A DNA stretch of 64,000 nucleotides from NCBI GenBank assembly GCA_945919795.1, contig CAMEJJ010000007.1:62001-126000 (forward strand), given 5' to 3'. The stretch is from an uncultured Lachnospiraceae bacterium. GTDB lineage: Bacteria; Bacillota; Clostridia; Lachnospirales; Lachnospiraceae. Made by a program: the position numbers and the translations under genes. The notes under the pieces are model-generated. The model was not told where the DNA came from. It saw only the letters and a list, made by a program, of their open reading frames with translations, and made no database searches. Shown here one piece after another: positions 46,503-55,175 of this stretch (its first letter is position 1; each line of letters opens with the position of its first letter).

Positions 46503-47930
46503 TCAATTTCTTGTTCCTAATTCTTCGCCTTTTATATAATCCCAAAATGTTTGTGCATTCTCATACGCTTCACGATATCTATATTCTCTATACTTTCCTT
46601 CTCTATAATCCTTCTCAACCTCAGAATAAGTCTTTTTAAAGGCTTCGATTGAATCAAACCCCATTATATATATAGCATTTTGAAGATGTTCTCTGGATTT
46701 TAATTTGTTAGAATAATCTCTCATTATACTTTGATAATCCCGACTACTATATACATATGTTATTGGAAACCACTGCCACCCTCCATTATAATTTGAAATC
46801 AAGTACGAACAATTATAGCAAAGTAAATCCCCGAATATAAAATCCTGTTTACTACAAATATACGCATTAATGTTTTCCATCCAAAGAGCAGCTGTTCCAC
46901 AGAAATATTCTTTATTATCTCGTGCACACATCGCTCTATCTAGAAAATTGTTATGATCATAAAACGAATTGAAGCTATCGTCATCATCATTAAAATTGCT
47001 TCTTCCAGTAAAATATGTTTTGTTCAGTATATATCGCAGACTTTCCCAATTCTTTTGCTTAAAATAAAATGCTATATAATATATAAATAATTCATGCACC
47101 AAAGTTTTCTTAAGAGATCCCATATTGGAATAATCATTTCTAATTTTTAAAATCATATTTTCTAATGATTCAATTAACAATTTACATCCATCAAAAACAT
47201 ATTCGGAGCATTTCAACAAAAGGAGCATCTCATCTCGAAAAGGCAATAACTCTGCATATGCCAAAACCGCATTCTTTTCTTCAATAAAGTCGTACCCAAC
47301 AATCTGATTTGATAATTCATTTAACTTTTCAAAATATTTCTTTTTTTTTACAGTTGAATCTGCATTCCCTTTAAAATATTCCTCACTTACAATTGATTTA
47401 TAAGTTATTCTTGGTTCCTCTTCAAGCCAGGATGGTGGTGTCCCAAGTTCTGGCTCTTTAATCGTATCTATTCCGTAAAGTGTTCGCACCAATCTCTGAT
47501 ATTCACTTTGATAATGCTCTTCTTGCGTTAGATCGAAATGAAGAAGCCCTAACATATATCTGGGCTTACAAACATTTCCACTCTCATCACGTTCAAAAAT
47601 CACAGGTAAAAACTTACTCTGCTCAACTTTGTTATAAACCTCTGATGATATAATTTGTGTCTCGGTTCCCACTCCTCCAGTTCTATCATTTGCTTTTTTT
47701 GCATATACTGGATCCAACAAAATAAGCACATTAGTAATGCTTTCGTCTACTACACTTTTTTCCATAAATGCATATGTATCATTTCCTTCTTTTAAATGCC
47801 ACCGATCTAAAACTACATCTACCCCATCATGTTTTAAGTCCGTTGCAAATAGAATCACTTTTTGATTATAATCATCTGTCCCCCATGCATAAGAAATAAA
47901 CACTTTAGGTTGCTCAATTTTCTTCTTCAC
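46503..47930 (-). CDS. SEFIR (TIR-like) domain protein
   Basis: About 475 residues. The N-terminal 120 residues are a SEFIR domain: KVFISYAWGTDDYNQKVILF, then LKHDGVDVVLDRWHLKEGND and NVLILLDPVYAKKAN, EVYN.., KFLPVIFERD. SEFIR is a TIR-like signalling domain known from eukaryotic IL-17 receptors and from bacterial proteins, some in anti-phage defence. The C-terminal 300 residues are helical and unrecognised. GTG at 47930 (AGAAGGA ahead) is preferred to a GTG at 47966. Lies 71 nt after hsdR and just before the 2-TM protein. Confidence 0.82.
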   Translation of the reverse strand: MKKKIEQPKVFISYAWGTDDYNQKVILFATDLKHDGVDVVLDRWHLKEGNDTYAFMEKSVVDESITNVLILLDPVYAKKANDRTGGVGTETQIISSEVYNKVEQSKFLPVIFERDESGNVCKPRYMLGLLHFDLTQEEHYQSEYQRLVRTLYGIDTIKEPELGTPPSWLEEEPRITYKSIVSEEYFKGNADSTVKKKKYFEKLNELSNQIVGYDFIEEKNAVLAYAELLPFRDEMLLLLKCSEYVFDGCKLLIESLENMILKIRNDYSNMGSLKKTLVHELFIYYIAFYFKQKNWESLRYILNKTYFTGRSNFNDDDDSFNSFYDHNNFLDRAMCARDNKEYFCGTAALWMENINAYICSKQDFIFGDLLCYNCSYLISNYNGGWQWFPITYVYSSRDYQSIMRDYSNKLKSREHLQNAIYIMGFDSIEAFKKTYSEVEKDYREGKYREYRYREAYENAQTFWDYIKGEELGTRN

Positions 47931-48001
47931 AAATATCCTTCTCCCTTTCTCTTCTATACTTTCCACTTAGTCATTTTGTTTTTTGACAGACCACTAAGTC
48001 C

Positions 48002-51000
48002 CTACGCTACCGCATTCGCATTAATCTGATCAATAACCTTTCTAATTCCCATCCACACAGTCATGTCCGTGAATATTTCTACTACACTTCCCTTGTCTGT
48101 GAATGGTGATTCCTGTAACACTGACAAATCCTTCATCATACCATTGTGAACAATATATTCAACAATTTGATTCACAAAATATATCTGCCTGCTGTCAAGA
48201 TTTGTATCATTAAGAAACTCTGAAAATGCTTCCTTTGCAGCATTCATATCAAGTCCTACTATTTCGCGAACGAATTCTCCCAAAGGCTTTTGACCATATT
48301 CCTTTTCATAGTCGTCCTTGGAACCAACTTCTTTCCAAAGAATCTGCTCAAGACATTCTATATCTGTTTCTGTTAAAGGTTTATTCGTCTTAAGCTTTGC
48401 AATCACGATATTATCCTGATGCTGACGAACATAGAATTCTGCTTTTGCCTTATAATTCTTAAGTTCATCATTCTCAAGCTCCGAATCATTCCACTCTGTC
48501 GAAAGGACTTCATCTGTAAAATCTGTAACATACTTAAGAACATTATTAGGAACGTATTTCATTAATCCGCGAAGACTTTTTCGAATATGTTCAAATTCAT
48601 CAATACCGGCATTATCCACATAATCTGTATGAAGAATCTTATTAATTAGTTCAGACTGCATCTGAATCTCCGGAATATTTGCAACACTTGCAATACCTTC
48701 AACCTTTCTAAACAAATCACTTTTGTGGCGCCCATAACCTTTGCATGCAAGAAGAGCCAATTCCATTGCATATATTAGTGCATCAAAACGAACTGCACTT
48801 GCTTCATCACCATCCGGTTGAATAAGCGGTGCCAACTCTTGACGAACTATCAAAGTATCTTCAAATGAAATGGAATTATAGTTGGTTGATACAGAATAAG
48901 TATCTACATATTTTAAATGCTGCCTTACTGCAAAATTCTCGCGATTTAATTCCTGCACTTTACCGGTCATCATTTCAACAAGCTTATTTCTGTATGCAAT
49001 CAATCCATCAATCTGATACTCCAGATTTTGAAGTTTATATGCAATTTCAAACTTTAATGAGAATATCGCACCTTGAAGGGCAATCATATTTGCAGTAGGT
49101 CTTCCCTGATTCATACGGAAGAATTCGAAGTTTCCGCAAAAATCAAAGATATAGAATTTATTCTTATCTTCTCCATCCATAAGGCCAGGACAAAGTCTGG
49201 TGCCACGACCTATCATCTGCCAAAATTTTGCTTTACTCATAACCTTCTTGAAAAATACTAGATTCAATACTTCCGGTACATCAATACCTGTATCAAGCAT
49301 ATCAACTGAGATGGCAATCTGTGGCATTTTCTTCGGATCCGAAAATTCATCAATGGCACTTTGCGCATAGGTCATATAATTATCAATTACTTTGGCAAAA
49401 GATTGTCCATTCTTACTCAGTTCAGGATACTGCTTATTAAATACTTCCAAAACCTTTTCTGCATGGTCGTGATTTTTGGCAAATATAATTGTTTTCCCGA
49501 TTTTCTGGCCATAGTCCACCTTAAGGCCATCTTTCATAAGAATGTTTAATACCTGCTTAATCGTGTCCTCATTGAAAATCCATGTGTTAAGCGCCGAAGA
49601 ATTGATTCTTTCCGGCAATTCTCCGTCTTCAAATTCAAAAGTAGCCTCATATTCTGCTTTATCCTCTTCAGAAAGCTCGTCATATGCTATACCTTCCTCT
49701 ATGAATTTAAGCTTTGTTTCTACTGTAGTAAAATCTACAAGATATCCATCTTTAACCGCCTGTGCAAGTTCATAACCATAGGTCGGAACACCGTTTTCCA
49801 AATCAAAAACACCATAAGTATTCTTATCAATTTCATCCTTAGGAGTCGCTGTTAACCCAACTAATGGTGCATCAAAATAATTAAATATGTCTCGATACTT
49901 ATTATAGATTGACCTGTGTGCCTCATCACAGATTACTAAATCAAAATGTCCACAAGTAAATAATTTTCCGCTATCATCTTTTACCGAATCAATACAATTC
50001 ATCATGGTCTGGTAGGTAGAAAAAATACAGTGTGCCGTATAGTTATCTTTCTCCTCTACCAAATTAGAGCATGACAAATCAGGCAAAAGATTCACAAAGT
50101 TTCTTTTTGCCTGTGTAACAAGAGAATTTCTATCCGCTAAAAACAAAATATTTTTAACCCATCCCGCATCTAATAACACCTTGCATAAAGCTATGACCGT
50201 TCTTGTCTTACCGGATCCTGTTGCCATTACAAGAAGTGCTTTTCTACGATTACGCTTATCAAAGCTGTCACATACAGCCTTAATGGCTCCTTCCTGATAA
50301 TAACGACCGGCAATTTTCTTATCTACGGAAATATGACTTAAGCTTGTCTTCATCGTCTGAAGATTAAAAAGTTTTTCTAAATCTCTCTTAGAATAGATGG
50401 TTGCAACTTTTCTTTCGGGATATTGATTATCAATAATTCGCGTCTCAAAACCATTTGTAAGGAATACAACTGGTCTTCTCTTATATTTTGCCTCCAACAA
50501 ATCCGCATACAATTTTGCCTGTTGCCTTCCCTTAGCAACATCTACGCAAGTACGTTTTGCCTCTATAATAGCCAGCGGTTTATGAGTGTCATCATATAAC
50601 ACATAATCTGCATATCCCACTTCTGACTTATTCGGCATTCCGGGAAGTTCAACTTCGTTAATCCAATCCTTACCCTCTGTCCAACCGGCATCCAAAAGCA
50701 TCGAATCAATATAAATCTTTCTGGTCTTGTATTCTGATAAATCAAGAGGTTTGGGTACATATGTCTGCTGTTGTTCTGCACGTTTTGCTGTCAGTTCTTC
50801 TTTAAGAGCTTTATTCTCAGCAATCAACGCCTGCAAATCCACATCTTCATCTGAAGACTTCACTACAACAGGTTCTTTGCCTGTGCAAGTCAATAAATTC
50901 ACATCATACTGTCTTTCCTCATAATAATCGGAATAACAATATGAAACATAGTCCATGAAAATAAAAAGGTTCTGCAGGCATAGAATCGCCTCATCCTCTA

Positions 51001-51307
51001 TAATTTTTCTGCCGTTATGCGCCGCACGGTTTCCAATCTTGCGAATCAAATCGAGACGTTTCCATAATGCATCATCTACCAAGTCATGAAAATCTTCTGT
51101 GCTCATCAAACTGATTAGATTATCCTGATACGGCATTTCTAGCGCTTTATCCACGGAATACATCCACTTAATAGCAAATTCCATTGCTCTACGACAATTG
51201 ATTACACTGGCCGCAATGTCAATTTTTAAGATTTTTTCAGCAGCTATAGCTACATCTGAAAAACTATTAAATTTTGGCTCTTGTTTTAAAAAATCAAAGT
51301 TGGTCAT
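48002..51307 (-). CDS. hsdR: type I restriction enzyme, R subunit
   Basis: 1101 residues. N-terminal DUF4145-like helical part (about 15-125), PD-(D/E)XK nuclease (Asp 234 in GYADYVLYDD, Glu 249 and Lys 251 in LAIIEAKRT), SF2 translocase with Walker A LVMATGSGKTRT (about 359-370) and DEAH box (LVICDEAHRSIYNKY), motif III VGLTATP, and motif VI QMIGRGTRLCPG. All catalytic residues are visible, so it should be active. AGGAGG 8 nt ahead; start overlaps the hsdS stop by 4 nt. Confidence 0.95.
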   Translation of the reverse strand: MTNFDFLKQEPKFNSFSDVAIAAEKILKIDIAASVINCRRAMEFAIKWMYSVDKALEMPYQDNLISLMSTEDFHDLVDDALWKRLDLIRKIGNRAAHNGRKIIEDEAILCLQNLFIFMDYVSYCYSDYYEERQYDVNLLTCTGKEPVVVKSSDEDVDLQALIAENKALKEELTAKRAEQQQTYVPKPLDLSEYKTRKIYIDSMLLDAGWTEGKDWINEVELPGMPNKSEVGYADYVLYDDTHKPLAIIEAKRTCVDVAKGRQQAKLYADLLEAKYKRRPVVFLTNGFETRIIDNQYPERKVATIYSKRDLEKLFNLQTMKTSLSHISVDKKIAGRYYQEGAIKAVCDSFDKRNRRKALLVMATGSGKTRTVIALCKVLLDAGWVKNILFLADRNSLVTQAKRNFVNLLPDLSCSNLVEEKDNYTAHCIFSTYQTMMNCIDSVKDDSGKLFTCGHFDLVICDEAHRSIYNKYRDIFNYFDAPLVGLTATPKDEIDKNTYGVFDLENGVPTYGYELAQAVKDGYLVDFTTVETKLKFIEEGIAYDELSEEDKAEYEATFEFEDGELPERINSSALNTWIFNEDTIKQVLNILMKDGLKVDYGQKIGKTIIFAKNHDHAEKVLEVFNKQYPELSKNGQSFAKVIDNYMTYAQSAIDEFSDPKKMPQIAISVDMLDTGIDVPEVLNLVFFKKVMSKAKFWQMIGRGTRLCPGLMDGEDKNKFYIFDFCGNFEFFRMNQGRPTANMIALQGAIFSLKFEIAYKLQNLEYQIDGLIAYRNKLVEMMTGKVQELNRENFAVRQHLKYVDTYSVSTNYNSISFEDTLIVRQELAPLIQPDGDEASAVRFDALIYAMELALLACKGYGRHKSDLFRKVEGIASVANIPEIQMQSELINKILHTDYVDNAGIDEFEHIRKSLRGLMKYVPNNVLKYVTDFTDEVLSTEWNDSELENDELKNYKAKAEFYVRQHQDNIVIAKLKTNKPLTETDIECLEQILWKEVGSKDDYEKEYGQKPLGEFVREIVGLDMNAAKEAFSEFLNDTNLDSRQIYFVNQIVEYIVHNGMMKDLSVLQESPFTDKGSVVEIFTDMTVWMGIRKVIDQINANAVA

Positions 51308-52434
51308 AGTGGAAACCTCCTTGTTTTGTTTATGTAATCTATTTTCATAAATTTTGATTTGTCGACTTGGTGGACGAAGTCTGCGAATTGTTCCTGAAAC
51401 TCCATCGGCGGAACTGGAACATCAAATTTTCTGAAATCCCCCATAGGCACTCTTGGCATCTTTGCTCCAGCCACTTTCTCATTAATCATATTCACAAACT
51501 CGTCACTACGAAGCATAAACGCCAGATACTCACGATTTATTTTCGTTTTCACTGGCTGCAATGGAATCAACTCCGAGGTGGCATATCCACATCTATCAGG
51601 TATTACAACCTTATTCAAATACGGACGAAGTTTAGAATATAAAACATTACTTGTATCAAAGGTACACGTTGAATTTCCCACCTCTTCTTCAGATACAACC
51701 AAATAGTCAAGTATTCTTCCAGTCTGAGCCTCAACCATATCAAGATTTAATAACCATACCTCATCATCAAACTCACCTTTATAATTTACAGCAGGGGCAA
51801 CCTCACCCATCTGCTCTGTTTTCCAACCTTTTGTATTGGAAACTGGTAACCCAAAGAGTTCGACAAATCGGGCTTTGATGAGGTCGTCTAATAACTGTAA
51901 TTCCAATTCTCTTGACTTAATAATAGCATATATTTTATCAAGCTTTTCACAGATTGAAACCTGTTCCTGCTTATCAATTTCAGCCACTTCATATCGTGAC
52001 ACATAATCATCAGTTTTCAAATTGTGAAGACCTGTGGTTTTATTCTCATAAGCTCTAGTGCCACCTCGTTTGTAATTAGCAAACAATGAATAGAACACAT
52101 ATCTTGGATACCATACATCTTGATTCTTAACTCGTAACAAACCAGTAAAGTTGTTAAACAAATATGTATTTTCTTCTCCGTCAAAATATATTACTCTTCC
52201 AACTGGAAACTTATCACTTCCACCTGACTTTTCAATGATAATATCACCCTTACGAAGAAACTTTTCATCTATATTTTTCTTTGTAATTGTTCTAGTAACC
52301 ACATCATTGTAGTTAACCACACCCTCATTGGTAAAATTAGTTGTTCTGAGAACTGGAATACCATCTCCAGACGCATCATCAGTTCCCCATTCACCAGACA
52401 AGGTTTTTCCTGTTATATCTATTAATTTTGCCAT
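51304..52434 (-). CDS. hsdS: type I restriction specificity subunit, altered C-terminus
   Basis: 376 residues, two target-recognition domains with conserved helical spacers; the central repeat reads LIKARFVELFG. TRDs differ from those of the second hsdS at 53896-54978. The C-terminus is odd: after FVHQVDKSKF the usual final helix (about 20 residues, as in the other copy) is replaced by MKIDYINKTRRFPL, whose codons also contain the hsdR ribosome site. The break lies at the shared sequence TTTTGATTTGTCGACTTGGT (51352-51371), which suggests past recombination there. May still work, as the tail is short. Confidence 0.9.
   Translation of the reverse strand: MAKLIDITGKTLSGEWGTDDASGDGIPVLRTTNFTNEGVVNYNDVVTRTITKKNIDEKFLRKGDIIIEKSGGSDKFPVGRVIYFDGEENTYLFNNFTGLLRVKNQDVWYPRYVFYSLFANYKRGGTRAYENKTTGLHNLKTDDYVSRYEVAEIDKQEQVSICEKLDKIYAIIKSRELELQLLDDLIKARFVELFGLPVSNTKGWKTEQMGEVAPAVNYKGEFDDEVWLLNLDMVEAQTGRILDYLVVSEEEVGNSTCTFDTSNVLYSKLRPYLNKVVIPDRCGYATSELIPLQPVKTKINREYLAFMLRSDEFVNMINEKVAGAKMPRVPMGDFRKFDVPVPPMEFQEQFADFVHQVDKSKFMKIDYINKTRRFPL
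51860..51883. repeat. 24-bp hsdS repeat, copy in the downstream hsdS
   Basis: Identical to 54497-54520, same orientation; encodes the (L)IKARFVEL spacer of HsdS. A likely crossover site for swapping recognition domains. A second shared 20-mer lies at 51352-51371 and 53968-53987. Confidence 0.85.
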
Positions 52435-52463
52435 CTACATCATCCCTACAAATCCGAATTTGG

Positions 52464-53432
52464 TCAGGACATATATTTCTGATGAGCAGATTTTACATTA
52501 TTCTGATTTACCATTGCATACTGCATCGTAGTATCAATCTGGGAATGACCAAGTATCTTCTGCACCTGTTCAATGGGCATTCCCTTATCTATCGCTCTCG
52601 TTGCCATAGAACGCCGAAATTTATGTGGGTGAATCCTTTCAAGATTCAGTTCCCTACCAAGCTTACGAAGTCTTATTTCCACTCCACTAATCTTCAAGCG
52701 ATCAAAAGGCGCATCCAATGTGACAAATAACGCTGTGTTATTATCAGTTCTTGTTTCAATATATTCTTTTAAGTGAACTTTTGCTTTCGCATCAAAATAT
52801 ACTCTACGCTCCTTATCTCCTTTTCCATAAACAACACATTCTCGGCCTTCTAGATCAATATCATCTATATTTAAATTTACTAATTCTCCCACCCTTATCC
52901 CAGTAGAATACAATAAATCAATAATAGCCAAATCTCTTTTTTCTTTGCAATTGTCTCTTAATTTTTCAATACCCTCGTCGGAAATTGTATTTTTAACAAC
53001 TGTCTTTGTCTTGATCTTATGTATTCTCTTCATTGGACTTTTTAAGATATAATCTTCCTCTTCAAGCCAAGAAAAAAAACTAGAAATATTTCTACGCACA
53101 TTATCAATTGTCACGTTTGAACAATTATTCCACCTTTGATAATCTGCTAAGTACTCTCGTATTTCCTCTGTAGTTATCTTACGAACACTTACCTCCGTGT
53201 GAGAGATTAAATGTTCCACAGTTGTCTTGTAATATTTTATGGTTCGTTCTGAACATCCTTCAATCCGCTTTGCCGCAAGAAACATTTCCAAAAACTCTTT
53301 ATTTGGTATCTCCTTTTTTGATACTTCATTCTCTGCAAATGTTTTAATAATAACTTCTTGCAATTTCTTCATCTGAGCAATTGATAAATATTCAGACATT
53401 TCATTCAATACTAAAACAATTTTTTCTTCCAT
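52464..53432 (-). CDS. tyrosine recombinase between two hsdS genes
   Basis: 322 residues, phage-integrase family. Core-binding domain about 45-135 (SAM-like), catalytic domain about 150-322 with Arg 180 (TGIRVGELVNL), Lys 204, His 270 and Arg 273 (HPHKFRRSMATRAI), His 296 (LGHSQIDTT) and Tyr 305 (MQYA). All catalytic residues are intact. Such recombinases beside hsdS genes shuffle type I specificity (phase variation). Both hsdS copies here face the same way, so simple inversion between them is not possible. AAGGAGG 7 nt ahead of ATG. Confidence 0.92.
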   Translation of the reverse strand: MEEKIVLVLNEMSEYLSIAQMKKLQEVIIKTFAENEVSKKEIPNKEFLEMFLAAKRIEGCSERTIKYYKTTVEHLISHTEVSVRKITTEEIREYLADYQRWNNCSNVTIDNVRRNISSFFSWLEEEDYILKSPMKRIHKIKTKTVVKNTISDEGIEKLRDNCKEKRDLAIIDLLYSTGIRVGELVNLNIDDIDLEGRECVVYGKGDKERRVYFDAKAKVHLKEYIETRTDNNTALFVTLDAPFDRLKISGVEIRLRKLGRELNLERIHPHKFRRSMATRAIDKGMPIEQVQKILGHSQIDTTMQYAMVNQNNVKSAHQKYMS

Positions 53433-53433
53433 A

Positions 53434-53459
53434 CTGGTACCTCCTTACCTAAGTACCAG
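53434..53459 (-). promoter_or_regulatory. hairpin over the recombinase ribosome-binding site
   Basis: CTGGTAC and GTACCAG arms (7 bp) with a 12-base loop TTAGGTAAGGAG; the AAGGAGG straddles loop and stem just before the ATG at 53432. Could lower recombinase translation or be a recombinase binding site. Confidence 0.45.
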
Positions 53460-53487
53460 CATCCTTCAACCATTACTAAATATAAAT

Positions 53488-53883
53488 TTACGCTCCGAAG
53501 ACTTTCATAACTTTACTATCATTCCAGTTCTTACAATCAATTCCGGTAGCTTTACATAGTGCTTTTAAAAATGTAATAAGCGCCTCATCCATTTTCCTAA
53601 TCCTATCTTTTGAATCAATTAACAAACTATTTTCAAGTAATTTCTCATATGCATCGATAACTTCCTTATCATCAGAAAATATTATTGGCACTTGATTCAA
53701 TGCCGCATAAAATATTCCTATTTGCTCTGGCTTATTTATCAAAAATCTATATCCAAAGATTTCCGCAGCGAGTTTATTTTTTCTACTTTTTATTTCAGCT
53801 TTATGATTAACAAATAATGTAATTATTGTGGCCAATACTCCCGAAAAAATCGCTCCTATCAACGAAATAATTATATTTTCCAT
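53488..53883 (-). CDS. small membrane-anchored protein, DUF6680-like
   Basis: 131 residues, one N-terminal helix (ISLIGAIFSGVLATIITLFV) and a cytosolic helical part with AEIFGYRFLINKPEQIGIFY. Layout resembles the DUF6680 group often found in defence islands (tentative). GGAGAG precedes the ATG; starts 12 nt after the upstream hsdS stop, so co-transcribed with the restriction genes. Function unknown. Confidence 0.6.
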   Translation of the reverse strand: MENIIISLIGAIFSGVLATIITLFVNHKAEIKSRKNKLAAEIFGYRFLINKPEQIGIFYAALNQVPIIFSDDKEVIDAYEKLLENSLLIDSKDRIRKMDEALITFLKALCKATGIDCKNWNDSKVMKVFGA

Positions 53884-53895
53884 TTATCTACTCTC

Positions 53896-54978
53896 CTATC
53901 CAAAATATTTTTGCATTAATGAATCAAACAATAGTTTCGTTTCATCCAATGCTTTTTGCACAGCAACTTTTGATTTGTCGACTTGGTTAGCAAATATTGC
54001 AAACTCATTCTGTACTGATAAATCAACGTCATACATAGGCAATTCACTGACAAAGCCTTTTGAAGCCATATTAAATCCACCATCTCCGATATTCATAAAT
54101 TTCTGGTACAAGAACTGTGTATAGTAAAATACAAACATCGGATTGTATCCTGATTCTACAATATGTCTTACTCCAAGTACGTTCTGATTAGTTGAAGTTT
54201 CAAATTTAAGTAGTGCGGTTTTTCCGATGGTAGCACCAACTAAAGCAATTAACACCGTATCAACAGGAAAAAGTCTTGCTGAAGAATGGTCATACCCATC
54301 TTGTGAAATATACTTTCCATCATTCTCATACAGAATTACATTTTGGCACATATTAGAACCAATCCATGATATTGTGCCATTCTCCCAATATTCTGGCACA
54401 GTTTTGGAAGGTGTCCCTCCAGCATTTAGTTCAAATAATTCTCCATATTTCTGAATCTTATAACCTTTTGGGTTTATCATCGGATCCCCAAACAGCTCGA
54501 CAAATCGGGCTTTGATGAGGTTATCTAAAGAAGCTAATTCCTGCCTACGAAAAGCAATTATTTTTTCTATTTTTGTAAGCTTATTAACTACATTTTGTTG
54601 TTCTTCTTTGCTCGGCAAATCAATCTTGATTTTCAACAAATCTGACTTGGTTAAGCTCGGTATAGTGACTGTTTTATTCAATTTTTCAAAATCGAACTTT
54701 TTACAAAAATAGAACAAATATCTTGGTAATAAATACTCTTTTTTAGCTGATAATCCAAATGCGGTATCAACATTCCAAAAGGGCTCTGATACATATATTG
54801 GATTATTTATACTTCCCTTACGACCAATAATAACTGTATCAGCTTCACATATATAATCATCAGCATAACCCATTACACCACCACTACCATATATTGGATA
54901 CTGACCATTAGGATTCTCTACTGCTTTTTGATTTTTCCCATTCTTTATTTCAAGAACATTTTCAAATATATATTCCAT
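53896..54978 (-). CDS. hsdS: type I restriction specificity subunit, full length
   Basis: 360 residues with two TRDs. Conserved spacers RRQELASLDNLIKARFVELF (about 130-150) and the C-terminal VDKSKVAVQKALDETKLLFD then SLMQKYFG, which the other copy lacks. GGAGGTPSKT and GSNMCQN mark TRD2. GAGG 9 nt before the ATG. Stands next to hsdM, so this is likely the specificity subunit used at present. The first 15 bp around its start match the other hsdS. Confidence 0.92.
   Translation of the reverse strand: MEYIFENVLEIKNGKNQKAVENPNGQYPIYGSGGVMGYADDYICEADTVIIGRKGSINNPIYVSEPFWNVDTAFGLSAKKEYLLPRYLFYFCKKFDFEKLNKTVTIPSLTKSDLLKIKIDLPSKEEQQNVVNKLTKIEKIIAFRRQELASLDNLIKARFVELFGDPMINPKGYKIQKYGELFELNAGGTPSKTVPEYWENGTISWIGSNMCQNVILYENDGKYISQDGYDHSSARLFPVDTVLIALVGATIGKTALLKFETSTNQNVLGVRHIVESGYNPMFVFYYTQFLYQKFMNIGDGGFNMASKGFVSELPMYDVDLSVQNEFAIFANQVDKSKVAVQKALDETKLLFDSLMQKYFG
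54497..54520. repeat. 24-bp hsdS repeat, copy in the upstream hsdS
   Basis: Partner of 51860-51883. Crossing over between the two would delete about 2.6 kb including the recombinase and give a hybrid hsdS. Confidence 0.85.
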
Positions 54979-54993
54979 CTACATCATCCTCTA

Positions 54994-55140
54994 CGGGCTA
55001 CTCGCAGAGCCCATTCGCATTCCGCTTCGCTTCATGCTCATGTTCTGCTGTCGCACAATACATCCAATCCGTCCAAAGCACTTATGTAAGCAAGCTTCCA
55101 ACGTGCTTTTGCCGTCTTGTCTGTACTCTGCTCGTAGCCC
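54994..55140. other. 147-bp insertion with hairpin in the hsdM-hsdS gap
   Basis: Both hsdS genes have upstream the sequences CATCTACATCATCC and CTACAAATCCGAATTT. Ahead of the downstream copy they are joined (52432-52461); here they are split by about 147 bp (next part at 55140-55155). The insert begins with a GGGCT-8-AGCCC hairpin (54995-55012), is less AT-rich than its surroundings and has no open frame of note. It may be a small mobile or intergenic repeat, or a recombinase site. Confidence 0.55.
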
Positions 55141-55175
55141 TACAAATCCGAATTTATCGAATTTGCATATCCTTT

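Noticed and set aside
47965..47999. Terminator between hsdR and the SEFIR gene
   Set aside because: ACTTAGT/ACTAAGT arms are only 7 bp with a 21-base loop and no T-run follows on the minus strand.
51304..54978. Classical inverting hsdS shufflon
   Set aside because: I looked for reverse-oriented copies of the 24-bp and 20-bp repeats and found none in the window; both hsdS genes are in the same orientation.
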